64,000 bases of DNA, from NCBI RefSeq assembly GCF_008370495.1, contig NZ_VTUX01000004.1:124001-188000 (forward strand). The letters are read 5' to 3'. Of the stretch, positions 37,373 through 45,415 are shown in pieces (the first letter of the stretch is position 1; every line of letters begins with the position of its first letter). The translations under genes and the position numbers were made by a program. Below the pieces are notes generated by a model. The model was not told where the DNA came from and did no database searches. It was given only the letters and a program-made list of their open reading frames with translations. Source of the DNA: Pseudohalioglobus sediminis. GTDB lineage: Bacteria > Pseudomonadota > Gammaproteobacteria > Pseudomonadales > Halieaceae.

Positions 37373-38179
37373 ATGGATATGTCAATACACAACTCGCTGC
37401 ACGAGGCCGCGTTAAAAATCTTGCGGCCGCTGGTGCGGGTATTGCTGAAACACGGTGTTTCCCACGGCATTGTCGCGGAATTGTGTCGACAGGCCTTTGT
37501 CGAGGAGGGCTTTGAGCACATGGCCCGTGCCGGTCGGCGGCCAACGGTTTCCGGTGTGTCGGCACTGACGGGCTTGAGTCGTAAAGAGGTGAAACGCCTC
37601 AGCGAAACAGATGGCTCGTCTCTGCAGATTGCCGAGAAACGCCGCAACCGGGCAATCCGGGTCATCAGCGGCTGGGTCAACGACAAGCAGTTCCAGAGCG
37701 ATGGCGAGCCCGCTGCACTGCCGCTGGAGGGCAGTGGTGCCAGCTTTGCTGAACTGGTGAGAATACACAGCGGCGATGTCACACCGGCGGCCATGCTGTC
37801 GCTACTCGAAGACAGCGGGAACGTGCGGGTAGACGACGGGAAAGCCGTGTTGAAGAAGAAGGCCTTCATTCCGCTGGATACATCGCTGGACCTCCTGAAT
37901 ATCCTCGGCACGGACACCGCGGAACTGATCGACACCATCAGCCACAACATGATGGCTGCCCCTGAAGAGAGGTTGTTTCAGCGCAAGGTGTCTACCTCGC
38001 TGATAGACAGGGAGGCATTGCCGGAGTTCCGCGAGTTATCGAGCCGTCGCTCCCAGGCGCTGCTGGAAGAGTACGACGCCTGGCTGGCGGAGCACGAGAT
38101 TACCGATCAGGAAAACCAGGAGTCGGCATACGTTGCTATCGGTATTTATTACGTAGAGCATTTTGAGCAGGAGATTTAG
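37373..38179 (+). CDS. DUF6502 protein (putative regulator)
   Basis: A 268-residue cytosolic protein. The N-terminal ~75 residues match DUF6502: 'ILRPLVRVLLKHGVSHGIVAELCRQAFVEEGFEH' followed by the helix-turn-helix-like 'RPTVSGVSALTGLSRKEVKRLSE', which looks like DNA binding. The rest (about 100-268) is helical. The start is ATG 37373 or 37379; neither has a ribosome binding site, fitting a leaderless message. DUF6502 genes are often followed by DUF5666 genes, as here (stop 38179, next ATG 38182). I infer it regulates that lipoprotein, perhaps autoregulating through the palindrome on its promoter. Confidence 0.8.
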   Translation: MDMSIHNSLHEAALKILRPLVRVLLKHGVSHGIVAELCRQAFVEEGFEHMARAGRRPTVSGVSALTGLSRKEVKRLSETDGSSLQIAEKRRNRAIRVISGWVNDKQFQSDGEPAALPLEGSGASFAELVRIHSGDVTPAAMLSLLEDSGNVRVDDGKAVLKKKAFIPLDTSLDLLNILGTDTAELIDTISHNMMAAPEERLFQRKVSTSLIDREALPEFRELSSRRSQALLEEYDAWLAEHEITDQENQESAYVAIGIYYVEHFEQEI

Positions 38180-38181
38180 CG

Positions 38182-39966
38182 ATGAAAAAGTTCAAGCAGA
38201 AGGCGCTTCCGGCCGCTATCGTCTCACTGTCACTGGGCGCGTGCGGCGGCGGCAGCAGTGGCGGTGGTGACAGCATTGCCGATATTGGTGGCGGCCCTGT
38301 TGAAGGTATCAGTGGCAGTGGAGCGACCAGTTCCGGAACCATCGATGGCTTCGGCAGCATTTTCGTCAACGGGATAGAGTTCGAAACCGGCTCCGCGGAA
38401 ATACTCATCGATGGTGAGCAGGCCGGCGAGGACGAACTCGGCATTGGCATGGTAGTACTGGTAAAGGGAACTGTTAATGCTGACGGCACCACGGGTACCG
38501 CGCAACGCGTTATCTTTGATGAAGAAGTGGAAGGCCCGGTTACTGCGATCCTCTCGGGCCAGGACGATGACACCAAGCTGCTGACTATTCTCGGTGTCGA
38601 TGTGATCGTCGAGCGCACCGGGACCGTGTTCGAAGGGGTGACTTTTGACACGCTGGCTATCGACGACGTGTTGGAGATCTCCGGCTTCCCTGAGGGCGGT
38701 AACAACCTGAGGGCCACGCGCGTAGAGAAAAAATCCGCGTTTCAGCCGGGCCAGACAGAGGTTGAGGTAAAAGGTCGCGTTAGTGGGCTGGGTGATAACC
38801 GGTTCAGCATTGGCGAGCTGGAGGTCGATTTCGGCAACGCGGACCTCTCGGATCTCGGTAGCCAGGGCTTGAGGAATGGGCTGGTTGTCGAGGTGAAAGG
38901 TACATTGGACGGGCAGGTGATTACCGCCCTGCGTGTGCAGCGTGAAGACGCTATTACCGACGTGGTGGAGGCCGAAGACGATTTCAGCGTGCAGGGACCA
39001 ATAACCGGCTTTTCCAGTCGCGCCGATTTCTTTGTCAACGGTGTGAGAGTCAATGCCAGCAATGCTCGCCTGAAGCCTTCCGGGTTGAAGCTGGCTGACG
39101 GCGTTATCGTTGAAGTGGAAGGAGCCTGGAACGGCACCCGGCTGGCGGCGCAGGAAGTCGAGGCACGGCGAGGCCGGGTTGAGGTTGAAGCTGCCGTATC
39201 GAGCGTGGATGGAAACAGCATCACGCTGGCGCTGTTCGGTGGCACGATTACCGTGCAGATCGATTCACGAACGCTGCTCGATGATGATACTGATCGAGTC
39301 AGTACGCTGACACTGTCCGATATCAACACCGGGGATTTTCTGGAAGTAGAAGCCATTCTGAACGCTGGTGAACTCGTTGCTACCCGGGTTGATCGGGATG
39401 AGCACGATGATGACGTCCTGCAAGGGCCGGTAGACAGTTTTAATCCGGGTGTTGATATCACACTGCTGGGGATAACCTACGGCGTATCCGGCACAGAGTT
39501 TGAGGACCGCAGGGAAGTCTCCATTACCGCGGAAGAGTTCTTCGCCCAACTGCAGATCGGTGACCTTGTCAAAGTGAAAGACGAAGAGGTCGCCGACGGC
39601 ATTGCTGACGAGATCGAGTTCGAGTTCGAAGACCGGCCGGACGGCGGTTATGAATTCGATGACGATTCCGATGATTCAGACGACTCAGACGACTCAGACG
39701 ACTCAGACGACTCAGACGACTCAGACGATTCCGATGATTCAGACGATTCCGATGACTCAGACGATTCCGATGATTCCGATGATTCCGATGATTCCGACGA
39801 CTCAGACGACTCAGACGACTCGGACGACTCAGACGACTCAGACGACTCAGACGATTCAGACGATTCAGACGATTCAGACGATTTAGACGATTCAGACGAT
39901 TTAGACGATTCTGATGATTCAGACGATTCTGATGATTCAGACGACAACTCGGGCCCAGGTAGCTAG
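38182..39966 (+). CDS. DUF5666 lipoprotein with (Asp-Asp-Ser)n tail
   Basis: A 594-residue exported lipoprotein. Signal with lipobox LGAC (Cys21), then a Gly/Ser linker and about six DUF5666 modules (approximately 35-110, 115-195, 195-270, 272-335, 335-410 and 415-490), each a small beta-barrel with the pattern G-x-F/V...G...V-x-V-x-G. The tail (residues ~493-588) is almost pure D-D-S, 96 codons from 39658 to 39945, with two Ser-to-Leu changes (TTA for TCA), ending NSGPGS. An anchored, extended polyanion at the outer membrane is likely: calcium or metal binding, adhesion or mineral interaction. Ribosome binding site AGGAG lies in the end of the DUF6502 gene. Confidence 0.88.
   Translation: MKKFKQKALPAAIVSLSLGACGGGSSGGGDSIADIGGGPVEGISGSGATSSGTIDGFGSIFVNGIEFETGSAEILIDGEQAGEDELGIGMVVLVKGTVNADGTTGTAQRVIFDEEVEGPVTAILSGQDDDTKLLTILGVDVIVERTGTVFEGVTFDTLAIDDVLEISGFPEGGNNLRATRVEKKSAFQPGQTEVEVKGRVSGLGDNRFSIGELEVDFGNADLSDLGSQGLRNGLVVEVKGTLDGQVITALRVQREDAITDVVEAEDDFSVQGPITGFSSRADFFVNGVRVNASNARLKPSGLKLADGVIVEVEGAWNGTRLAAQEVEARRGRVEVEAAVSSVDGNSITLALFGGTITVQIDSRTLLDDDTDRVSTLTLSDINTGDFLEVEAILNAGELVATRVDRDEHDDDVLQGPVDSFNPGVDITLLGITYGVSGTEFEDRREVSITAEEFFAQLQIGDLVKVKDEEVADGIADEIEFEFEDRPDGGYEFDDDSDDSDDSDDSDDSDDSDDSDDSDDSDDSDDSDDSDDSDDSDDSDDSDDSDDSDDSDDSDDSDDSDDSDDSDDLDDSDDLDDSDDSDDSDDSDDNSGPGS
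39658..39945. repeat. Tandem 9-bp (DDS) repeat, 32 units
   Basis: 288 bases of GAY-GAY-TCN units encode 96 residues on the plus strand. Third-base changes (GAC/GAT, TCA/TCC/TCG/TCT) break up the DNA repeat, and two units read TTA instead of TCA. The orientation is opposite to the related tract at 35567-35710. Confidence 0.92.
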
Positions 39967-39986
39967 CGCGACCTTCAGTCTCTGTT

Positions 39987-40014
39987 GGCCCCTGGGTATT
40001 GGTAGCCAGGGCCC
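39987..40014 (+). terminator. Possible hairpin after the DUF5666 gene
   Basis: GGCCCCTGG (39987-39995) pairs with CCAGGGCC (40006-40013) with one bulged C and a 10-base loop. There is no T-run, so termination strength is doubtful. Confidence 0.3.
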
Positions 40015-40090
40015 GCCTGCAATGATGTCACCTGCCGCTACAGTGGGCGATGCTCGGCTAAATCCGGTGATAGCCTGAATCGCCAAATCG

Positions 40091-40843
40091 CTAGTTACTG
40101 AAATCCACCGGGTAGTGCCTGCCAAACTCCGACCTGGCCGCGGCGTGATCAATGCCTCGTCCCCAGTTGAGAATGGTAAAACCCTCTTCCCGAAGTGATT
40201 CCAGGGCCGGCAAGCTGCCAGAGAATACTGATTTGCGAAATCCTGTGGCGAGTTCAGGGCGGATGCCGGCATCATGCCATTGTCGAAGCAGGTAGGTCGG
40301 TTCGAACAGTAGCCGTTTGCGATTCCACGTCTCCGGGATGCGCTCTAGTGATTCCCTGCGAATCACCCGTGGAGTGTGCAGAACGGGGTTCGGAGCATAG
40401 ATGTTCTGGCATCGAAAGAAGCTGAGCGTTTCCCAGAGCCAGTTGTCCCAGTTGCTGAGCTTCTCATTGGGTCGTTTCCGTTGCCTGTGCCTTATCAGCG
40501 GGGTTTCGAAAGTGCTCACCGGGTCCGCCAGTGGACGCAGCAGCAACATGTCATCATGCCACCAGATCCATGCCGGAAAGTGACGGGCGAAGATTTCTTG
40601 ATGTTCCCACAGGCGTAGTATCTTGTTCGCGCGCTCGGAATGAGACCAGTCGGTGATGGTGTGAATGGCATTCTGCTTTAGCCACGGTGCTGGCGGAAGC
40701 TGGCTTGTTTCTGTGAGCAGCACGACGGGCCAGTCCCCGAGGTGGTGCCTGATCGCCCCCACGACAACCGGCAGGTAGTCATGTTCCTTGGGTCGATAGC
40801 TGATGGCAATGGGTGGCAGGCTGGTGGGGAATGCTTTATTCAT
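40091..40843 (-). CDS. Putative glycosyltransferase-like protein
   Basis: A 250-residue cytosolic protein without signal or membrane helix. The segment PAWIWWHDDMLLLRPL (about 90-105) contains an Asp-Asp motif in a strand-loop setting like the DxD/DD-M of nucleotide-sugar transferases and of Stealth-type phosphotransferases. An Arg/Lys-rich region (RHRQRKRPNEKLSNWDNW) and conserved Trp residues follow. Similarity is by pattern only and not firm. It stands alone, converging on the DUF5666 gene and divergent from the quinohaemoprotein gene. If real, it would modify an envelope glycan. Confidence 0.5.
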   Translation of the reverse strand: MNKAFPTSLPPIAISYRPKEHDYLPVVVGAIRHHLGDWPVVLLTETSQLPPAPWLKQNAIHTITDWSHSERANKILRLWEHQEIFARHFPAWIWWHDDMLLLRPLADPVSTFETPLIRHRQRKRPNEKLSNWDNWLWETLSFFRCQNIYAPNPVLHTPRVIRRESLERIPETWNRKRLLFEPTYLLRQWHDAGIRPELATGFRKSVFSGSLPALESLREEGFTILNWGRGIDHAAARSEFGRHYPVDFSN

Positions 40844-41237
40844 GCTGGTCTGGCGCTGGCGATTTGTCTTCCATTATAGACTCGCTCAAAACTGGCAACA
40901 TATGTTTACCGTTTTCCTCTCCAGCGGATCCCCCACCTCCAGCCCGCACCTGTTGCGCGCACCAGGGCCGACCCACACCGGTGCTCCAGGATTGCCCTCC
41001 AAGCGGATGCAGTAATTCCAGGGCTTGTCAGGTTGGTTCTCCCGATACCCGGGTCTGTACCGAAATCCGACCCGTGACGACCCGGATATCCCAAGCGACA
41101 GTGCGAAAGGACGCTATGTTTAACCACTCCGTGTTTTTGTTATCGCAGGCCGGTCATCGCTGGCGTGGACGCTGTCAGCACGCTGCAGCAAGCTGCTATT
41201 CTGTGGCCGGACAATAACAACGACCCGATGTGATTCG
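40844..41237. other. Intergenic stretch of 394 bases without a supported gene
   Basis: Two overlapping ORFs here are Cys/Pro/Arg-rich with no family resemblance. An ATG at 41116 with AAGGA in front would give a 33-residue peptide; I do not consider it supported. The region probably holds the divergent promoters for the glycosyltransferase-like gene and the alcohol dehydrogenase gene. Confidence 0.45.
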
Positions 41238-43394
41238 ATGCGTAATACAACGCTTGCGACAGTAAGCAGGGCGGTTCTCGCCGCATGTTGCCTGGTTTGC
41301 ATGACCCAGCTCTCTGCTGCCCCCGTCACCCACGACCGCCTGTTGCGCGCCGCCGGCGACGCGGACGAATGGCTAAGTCATGGCCGTGACCTGGCGGAAA
41401 CCCGCTTCAGCCCGCTCGACCAGGTCAATGTCGACAATGTTGCGCAGCTGGGCCTGGCCTGGTCCTACGATTTTCCCGATACACGCGGCCTGGAAGGTAC
41501 GCCGCTGGTAGCGGACGGCGTGATGTATGTGACCGGGAACTGGAGCGTGGTGCACGCCCTGGATGCGGTCACCGGCGAGCGGCTGTGGGTATACGACCCC
41601 GGTGTACCCAGGGAGCGCGCCGCCACCTTCTGTTGCGGTGTGGTCAATCGCGGCGTCGCCCTGTGGCAGGACACCGTGTTGCTGGGCACCCTGGATGGCT
41701 ACCTGGTGGCCATCGATCGCGAGACCGGGGCCGAACGTTGGCGCACCCTCACCATCGATCCGGCCGGCTACTATGCCATTACCGGTGCGCCGCGGGTGGC
41801 GAATGGCGTGGTGGTTATTGGTAACGGCGGCTCAGAGTTTGGCGTGCGCGGCTATGTTGGTGGTTATGATGCCGACACGGGCGAACAGCTGTGGCGCTTC
41901 TACACCGTGCCGGGCAATCCGGCGGACGGCTTCGAAACACCGCAGATGGAGCTCGCCGCCGCCACCTGGACCGGTGAATGGTGGACCATGGGCGGCGGAG
42001 GCACGGTCTGGGATTCGCTTGCCTACGACCCGGAACTGGATTTGCTGTACGTGGGTGTCGGCAACGGCGGGCCGCATAATCGCGATATGCGCAGCCCGGG
42101 GGGCGGCGACAACCTGTTCCTGGCATCTATTGTCGCCCTGCGCCCGGCCACCGGCGAGTACGTGTGGCACTACCAGCAGAATCCGGGCGAGACCTGGGAT
42201 TACACCGCCACACAGCAGATGATACTGGCAGACATTCCCTGGCAGGGAGCCAGTCGGAAAGTACTGATGCAGGCTCCGAAAAACGGTTTCTATTTCATCC
42301 TGGACAGGGAGACCGGGGAATTGCTTTCTGCGGAACCCTTCGTTCCGGTCAACTGGGCCAGCCACTACGATATGGCGACGGGCCGCCCCGTGGAAGACCC
42401 CGCCGCGCGCTACGAAGAAGCGCCCTTCATGCTGCGGCCCAGTGGGCTGGGCGGTCACAACTGGCACCCCATGTCATACAGCCCGCAAACGGGCCTGGTG
42501 TATATCCCGGCGCTGGATTTCGCCGCGCCCATGGAGCGGGAAGAGGAGTTCAGCTGGTTCGATGGTCACTGGAACCTGGGCTATAAAGCGCCGTACTCGC
42601 CACTGGGCAAGCTGCTGAGCCAGGCCCTGCTGCGACGCATGATCGACAGCTACCTGCTGGCCTGGGACCCGCTGCAACAGCGCGAGGTGTGGCGCGTCCC
42701 CAACCCCGAGCTTGGCGGTGGCGGCGTGCTGTCCACCGGCGGCGGGCTGGTATTCCAGGGTATCGCCGACAACGCGTTCAAGGCCTACCACGCGGAGACC
42801 GGCGAAGAGTTATGGTCCTTCGATAGCCAGCACGGCATCGTTGCCGCCCCGATCAGCTACCGGGTGGGCGGGCGACAATACGTGACGGTGATGGCCGGCC
42901 AGGGAGGCGGCTACAGCCTGGCTACCGGTGTCGAGCGTATACCGGCGTCACCCAAACGGCGGGTGCTGACCTTTTCCCTGGATGGTAGTGCGCTGCTGCC
43001 GGCGTATGAACTTCCCGCGGGCCGTGAACAACCGCCCGCCGCCAACGCTGACGCTGATACGTTGCAGCGTGGCGGTGAAGCCTACAACCGCTTTTGCCTG
43101 CGTTGCCACGGTGCCGGCGCGGTATCCGATGGCAGTATCCCCGACCTGCGCAAACTCGATAATCACTGGTACGAGCAGTTCGACGCTGTGGTGCTGGGCG
43201 GCAGCATGGCGGGCCTGGGCATGCCGCGTTTCGATGACGTGCTCACGCCTGAGCAGGCCGCGGACATCAAGGCCTACGTGTTGGACCGGGCCGGGGAAGA
43301 GTGGGAACTGCAGCAGGATGCGCGCTGGTGGCTGGCGCTGAAGCGATGGGTTGCCGACAAGGTGGCCATGGTTTTGCTTTTGTTCATCGACTGA
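41238..43394 (+). CDS. Quinohaemoprotein (PQQ + haem c) alcohol dehydrogenase
   Basis: A 718-residue periplasmic enzyme. Signal peptide (1-30, cut after LSAA). The PQQ propeller (about 35-590) has its Trp-docking repeats (DxxTGxxxW), the vicinal cysteines in TFCCGVVNRG and ETWDYTATQQ near the active site, and NGFYFILDRETGEL. A C-terminal cytochrome c domain follows with the haem site C620-L-R-C623-H624 and an axial Met in GLGMPRFDDVL. It oxidises alcohols and passes electrons to the respiratory chain. The monooxygenase gene starts 31 bp downstream, so the pair is probably one operon. Confidence 0.93.
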   Translation: MRNTTLATVSRAVLAACCLVCMTQLSAAPVTHDRLLRAAGDADEWLSHGRDLAETRFSPLDQVNVDNVAQLGLAWSYDFPDTRGLEGTPLVADGVMYVTGNWSVVHALDAVTGERLWVYDPGVPRERAATFCCGVVNRGVALWQDTVLLGTLDGYLVAIDRETGAERWRTLTIDPAGYYAITGAPRVANGVVVIGNGGSEFGVRGYVGGYDADTGEQLWRFYTVPGNPADGFETPQMELAAATWTGEWWTMGGGGTVWDSLAYDPELDLLYVGVGNGGPHNRDMRSPGGGDNLFLASIVALRPATGEYVWHYQQNPGETWDYTATQQMILADIPWQGASRKVLMQAPKNGFYFILDRETGELLSAEPFVPVNWASHYDMATGRPVEDPAARYEEAPFMLRPSGLGGHNWHPMSYSPQTGLVYIPALDFAAPMEREEEFSWFDGHWNLGYKAPYSPLGKLLSQALLRRMIDSYLLAWDPLQQREVWRVPNPELGGGGVLSTGGGLVFQGIADNAFKAYHAETGEELWSFDSQHGIVAAPISYRVGGRQYVTVMAGQGGGYSLATGVERIPASPKRRVLTFSLDGSALLPAYELPAGREQPPAANADADTLQRGGEAYNRFCLRCHGAGAVSDGSIPDLRKLDNHWYEQFDAVVLGGSMAGLGMPRFDDVLTPEQAADIKAYVLDRAGEEWELQQDARWWLALKRWVADKVAMVLLLFID

Positions 43395-43425
43395 AACCCA
43401 AGTGACCGAAAAAACGGAGAACACC

Positions 43426-44871
43426 ATGGACCTGAATATCGCGATTATTGGCGCCGGCCCTGCCGGCATCGCTGCGGGCCGGGAACTGCTGCAACAGGGC
43501 TTTAACCGCTTCACGATCTTCGACGCCCTGGATGCGCCCGGTGGTACCTGGCGCCTGCACTCCTACCCCGGTCTCGCCTGTGACGTCTGGGCGCATTCCT
43601 ACAGTTTCAGCTATGCCCCCAACCCCGACTGGTCGGCCAACTTCGTCGGCTACGCGGAAATCCAGGCGTACCTGGCGCGCTGTGCCACCGAGTTCGGCCT
43701 GGACCCGCACCTGCAGCTGAATACGCGCATCACCGCCGCCCGTTACCTGGGTGAGGCGGGGTGGGAGCTCGAGCCAGAGAGCGGCGAGCCACAGCGCTTT
43801 GATGTGGTGATCAATGCCATGGGCAACCAGCACACACCGCTGTATCCGGACGTTCCCGGCATGGACAGTTTCCAGGGAGCCAGTTTTCACGCCACGCGCT
43901 GGGATCACGATGTCGACCTCACCGGCAAGCGCGTGCTGGTCGTCGGTTCCGCTGCCAGCGCAGTGCAGATCGTACCCGAGATTGCAAAAGTCGCCGGCCA
44001 TCTCACCGTACTGCAGCGATCCGCCAACTGGATCATGCCGCGAAACTGGAAGCCCTACACTGAAAAGCAGCATCGCCGCTGGCATCGATTCCCATTCCTG
44101 ATAGGTCTCATCCGTAAACTGCAGTCCGCCATGATGGGCCAGGTGGAGTATGCGGTAACGCTGGGTCACAACCGCATGGGGCAGTTCGAGAACCGGGTTA
44201 AAAAGTTTATCGAAAGCAGTATCGATGACCCGGAAGTGCGCGCAGCACTGGTGCCGGATTCACGCTATGGCTGCAAGCGCGGCCTGGTTTCAGATGATTT
44301 TTACCCGGCGCTCAATCGGGACAACGTGGAGTTGATTGCCTCGGGCCTGCAGCAGGTGACAGCCACCGGGGCCATAACCGAAAACGGTCGGGAACTCGAC
44401 GTCGACGTCATCATCTACTGCACCGGTTACCGCATTCTCGATTATGACCGCATTGATGTGGTGGGCGAAGACGGGCAGCACCTCGCTGATTTTATGGCGG
44501 ACGACCCGCGAGCCTACAAGGGCATATCCGTGCCCGGGTTCCCCAATTATTTCTTTGCAGTCGGTCCCAATGGGCTGGTACTCAATGTCTCGTACTTCAA
44601 GTCAGCGGAGAAAAGTGTCGAGACTATCGTGCGCCTGCTGTCGGACATGCGTGACCGAAACCTGCATGCGATAAATGTCAAACCCGAATCGCTGGACCAG
44701 CACGTCGACTGGATGTCCGGGCGATTTTCGCGCTTCTCCTGGGGCGCCAGCGACTGCCACAGCTATTACCGCAATGCCTCGGGGCATGCTCCTTTCCTGT
44801 TCCCGGGGAACTACAAGGAATACTGCGCGGTGATGGATGCAACCGGACTTGATGCCTACAGCGCCAGTTAA
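43426..44871 (+). CDS. Flavin monooxygenase, Baeyer-Villiger type
   Basis: A 481-residue enzyme from the ATG at 43426 (GGAGAACACC before it). FAD site GAGPAGIAAG (9-18) with the GGTWRL element, the Baeyer-Villiger fingerprint F149-x-G-x3-H155-x3-W159-D160 and a second nucleotide site VVGSAASAVQI for NADPH. The enzyme inserts an oxygen beside a ketone, giving an ester or lactone, or oxidises heteroatoms. Following the alcohol dehydrogenase, it could act on the ketone formed from a secondary alcohol; this is inference. A pair of hairpins (44878-44894 and 44909-44926) follows the stop. Confidence 0.92.
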   Translation: MDLNIAIIGAGPAGIAAGRELLQQGFNRFTIFDALDAPGGTWRLHSYPGLACDVWAHSYSFSYAPNPDWSANFVGYAEIQAYLARCATEFGLDPHLQLNTRITAARYLGEAGWELEPESGEPQRFDVVINAMGNQHTPLYPDVPGMDSFQGASFHATRWDHDVDLTGKRVLVVGSAASAVQIVPEIAKVAGHLTVLQRSANWIMPRNWKPYTEKQHRRWHRFPFLIGLIRKLQSAMMGQVEYAVTLGHNRMGQFENRVKKFIESSIDDPEVRAALVPDSRYGCKRGLVSDDFYPALNRDNVELIASGLQQVTATGAITENGRELDVDVIIYCTGYRILDYDRIDVVGEDGQHLADFMADDPRAYKGISVPGFPNYFFAVGPNGLVLNVSYFKSAEKSVETIVRLLSDMRDRNLHAINVKPESLDQHVDWMSGRFSRFSWGASDCHSYYRNASGHAPFLFPGNYKEYCAVMDATGLDAYSAS

Positions 44872-44908
44872 AATCGCACCCGGATTTTCCGGGTAGCAGC
44901 TTCTGTGA

Positions 44909-44930
44909 GTGGCCGCGAGCGGCCACATTT
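44909..44930 (+). terminator. Hairpin after the monooxygenase gene
   Basis: GTGGCC (44909-44914) pairs with GGCCAC (44921-44926) around GCGAGC, extendable by two pairs, and is followed by ATTT. A smaller hairpin, ACCCGGA-TTT-TCCGGGT, lies at 44878-44894. Either could end transcription; the T-runs are short. Confidence 0.4.
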
Positions 44931-45021
44931 GCCTTGCCCATCCTCGGCAAGCTCCTCTAATTCCTGTGATCTGCCCGACGATGTGTGTCGTAGCAATTTT
45001 AAAGCAACCGAGGAGGAAGTT

Positions 45022-45363
45022 ATGGAACTCGCACTTGAGACATTTCGAAAAACCGCCCGGCAAAGCCCGTCGGACCCGATAGGCATTGCGTCCTTCAAGG
45101 TCGACGAAGACACGTACAAGATGCTGGAAAAGCTGGAGAACAGGCTAAAAGACGAGGGCTCTCGCGAGCTCTTTCACGAGGTACATCCGCGTGAACTCGA
45201 GCTCGATATGCCGGACAAGTGTGGCGAGATCAGCGACTGCAAGCTGCGTCTGTACCTCGACGCGGAGTCCGGTGCAGGGCACTTTCACGTCGTTGCCGAG
45301 GAGCAACACAACGGCAACCTGATCTACACAGAACCAACTATGATCAGGATGGTTGCCCTCTGA
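45022..45363 (+). CDS. Hypothetical small acidic protein
   Basis: A 113-residue soluble protein from the ATG at 45022 with a strong GAGGAGG ribosome binding site; the frame upstream to 44905 lacks support and covers the hairpin. It is acidic, with 'ASFKVDEDTYKMLEKLENRLKDEG' and a 'GAGHFHVVAEEQHNGNLIYTEPTMIRM' beta-rich end. No known domain. It precedes the DUF1269-like gene by 52 bp on the same strand, so the two probably share a transcript. Confidence 0.65.
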   Translation: MELALETFRKTARQSPSDPIGIASFKVDEDTYKMLEKLENRLKDEGSRELFHEVHPRELELDMPDKCGEISDCKLRLYLDAESGAGHFHVVAEEQHNGNLIYTEPTMIRMVAL

Positions 45364-45415
45364 CCCGGCGCACGCGTTTTTTGAAACCCGTAAACGAACT
45401 GGATCGGAGGCAACA

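Noticed and set aside
35567-39945. CRISPR array
   Set aside because: The tracts are tandem 9-bp coding units without spacers, and no cas gene is present.
39602-39947. Other-frame Thr/Gln/Ile-repeat and antisense Ser-Glu-repeat ORFs over the DDS tract
   Set aside because: Any 9-bp tandem tract gives repeat ORFs in several frames. The DUF5666 frame is continuous with a lipoprotein signal and known domains.
41116-41217. 33-codon ORF with AAGGA upstream
   Set aside because: Too short and without any conserved feature; could not be supported.
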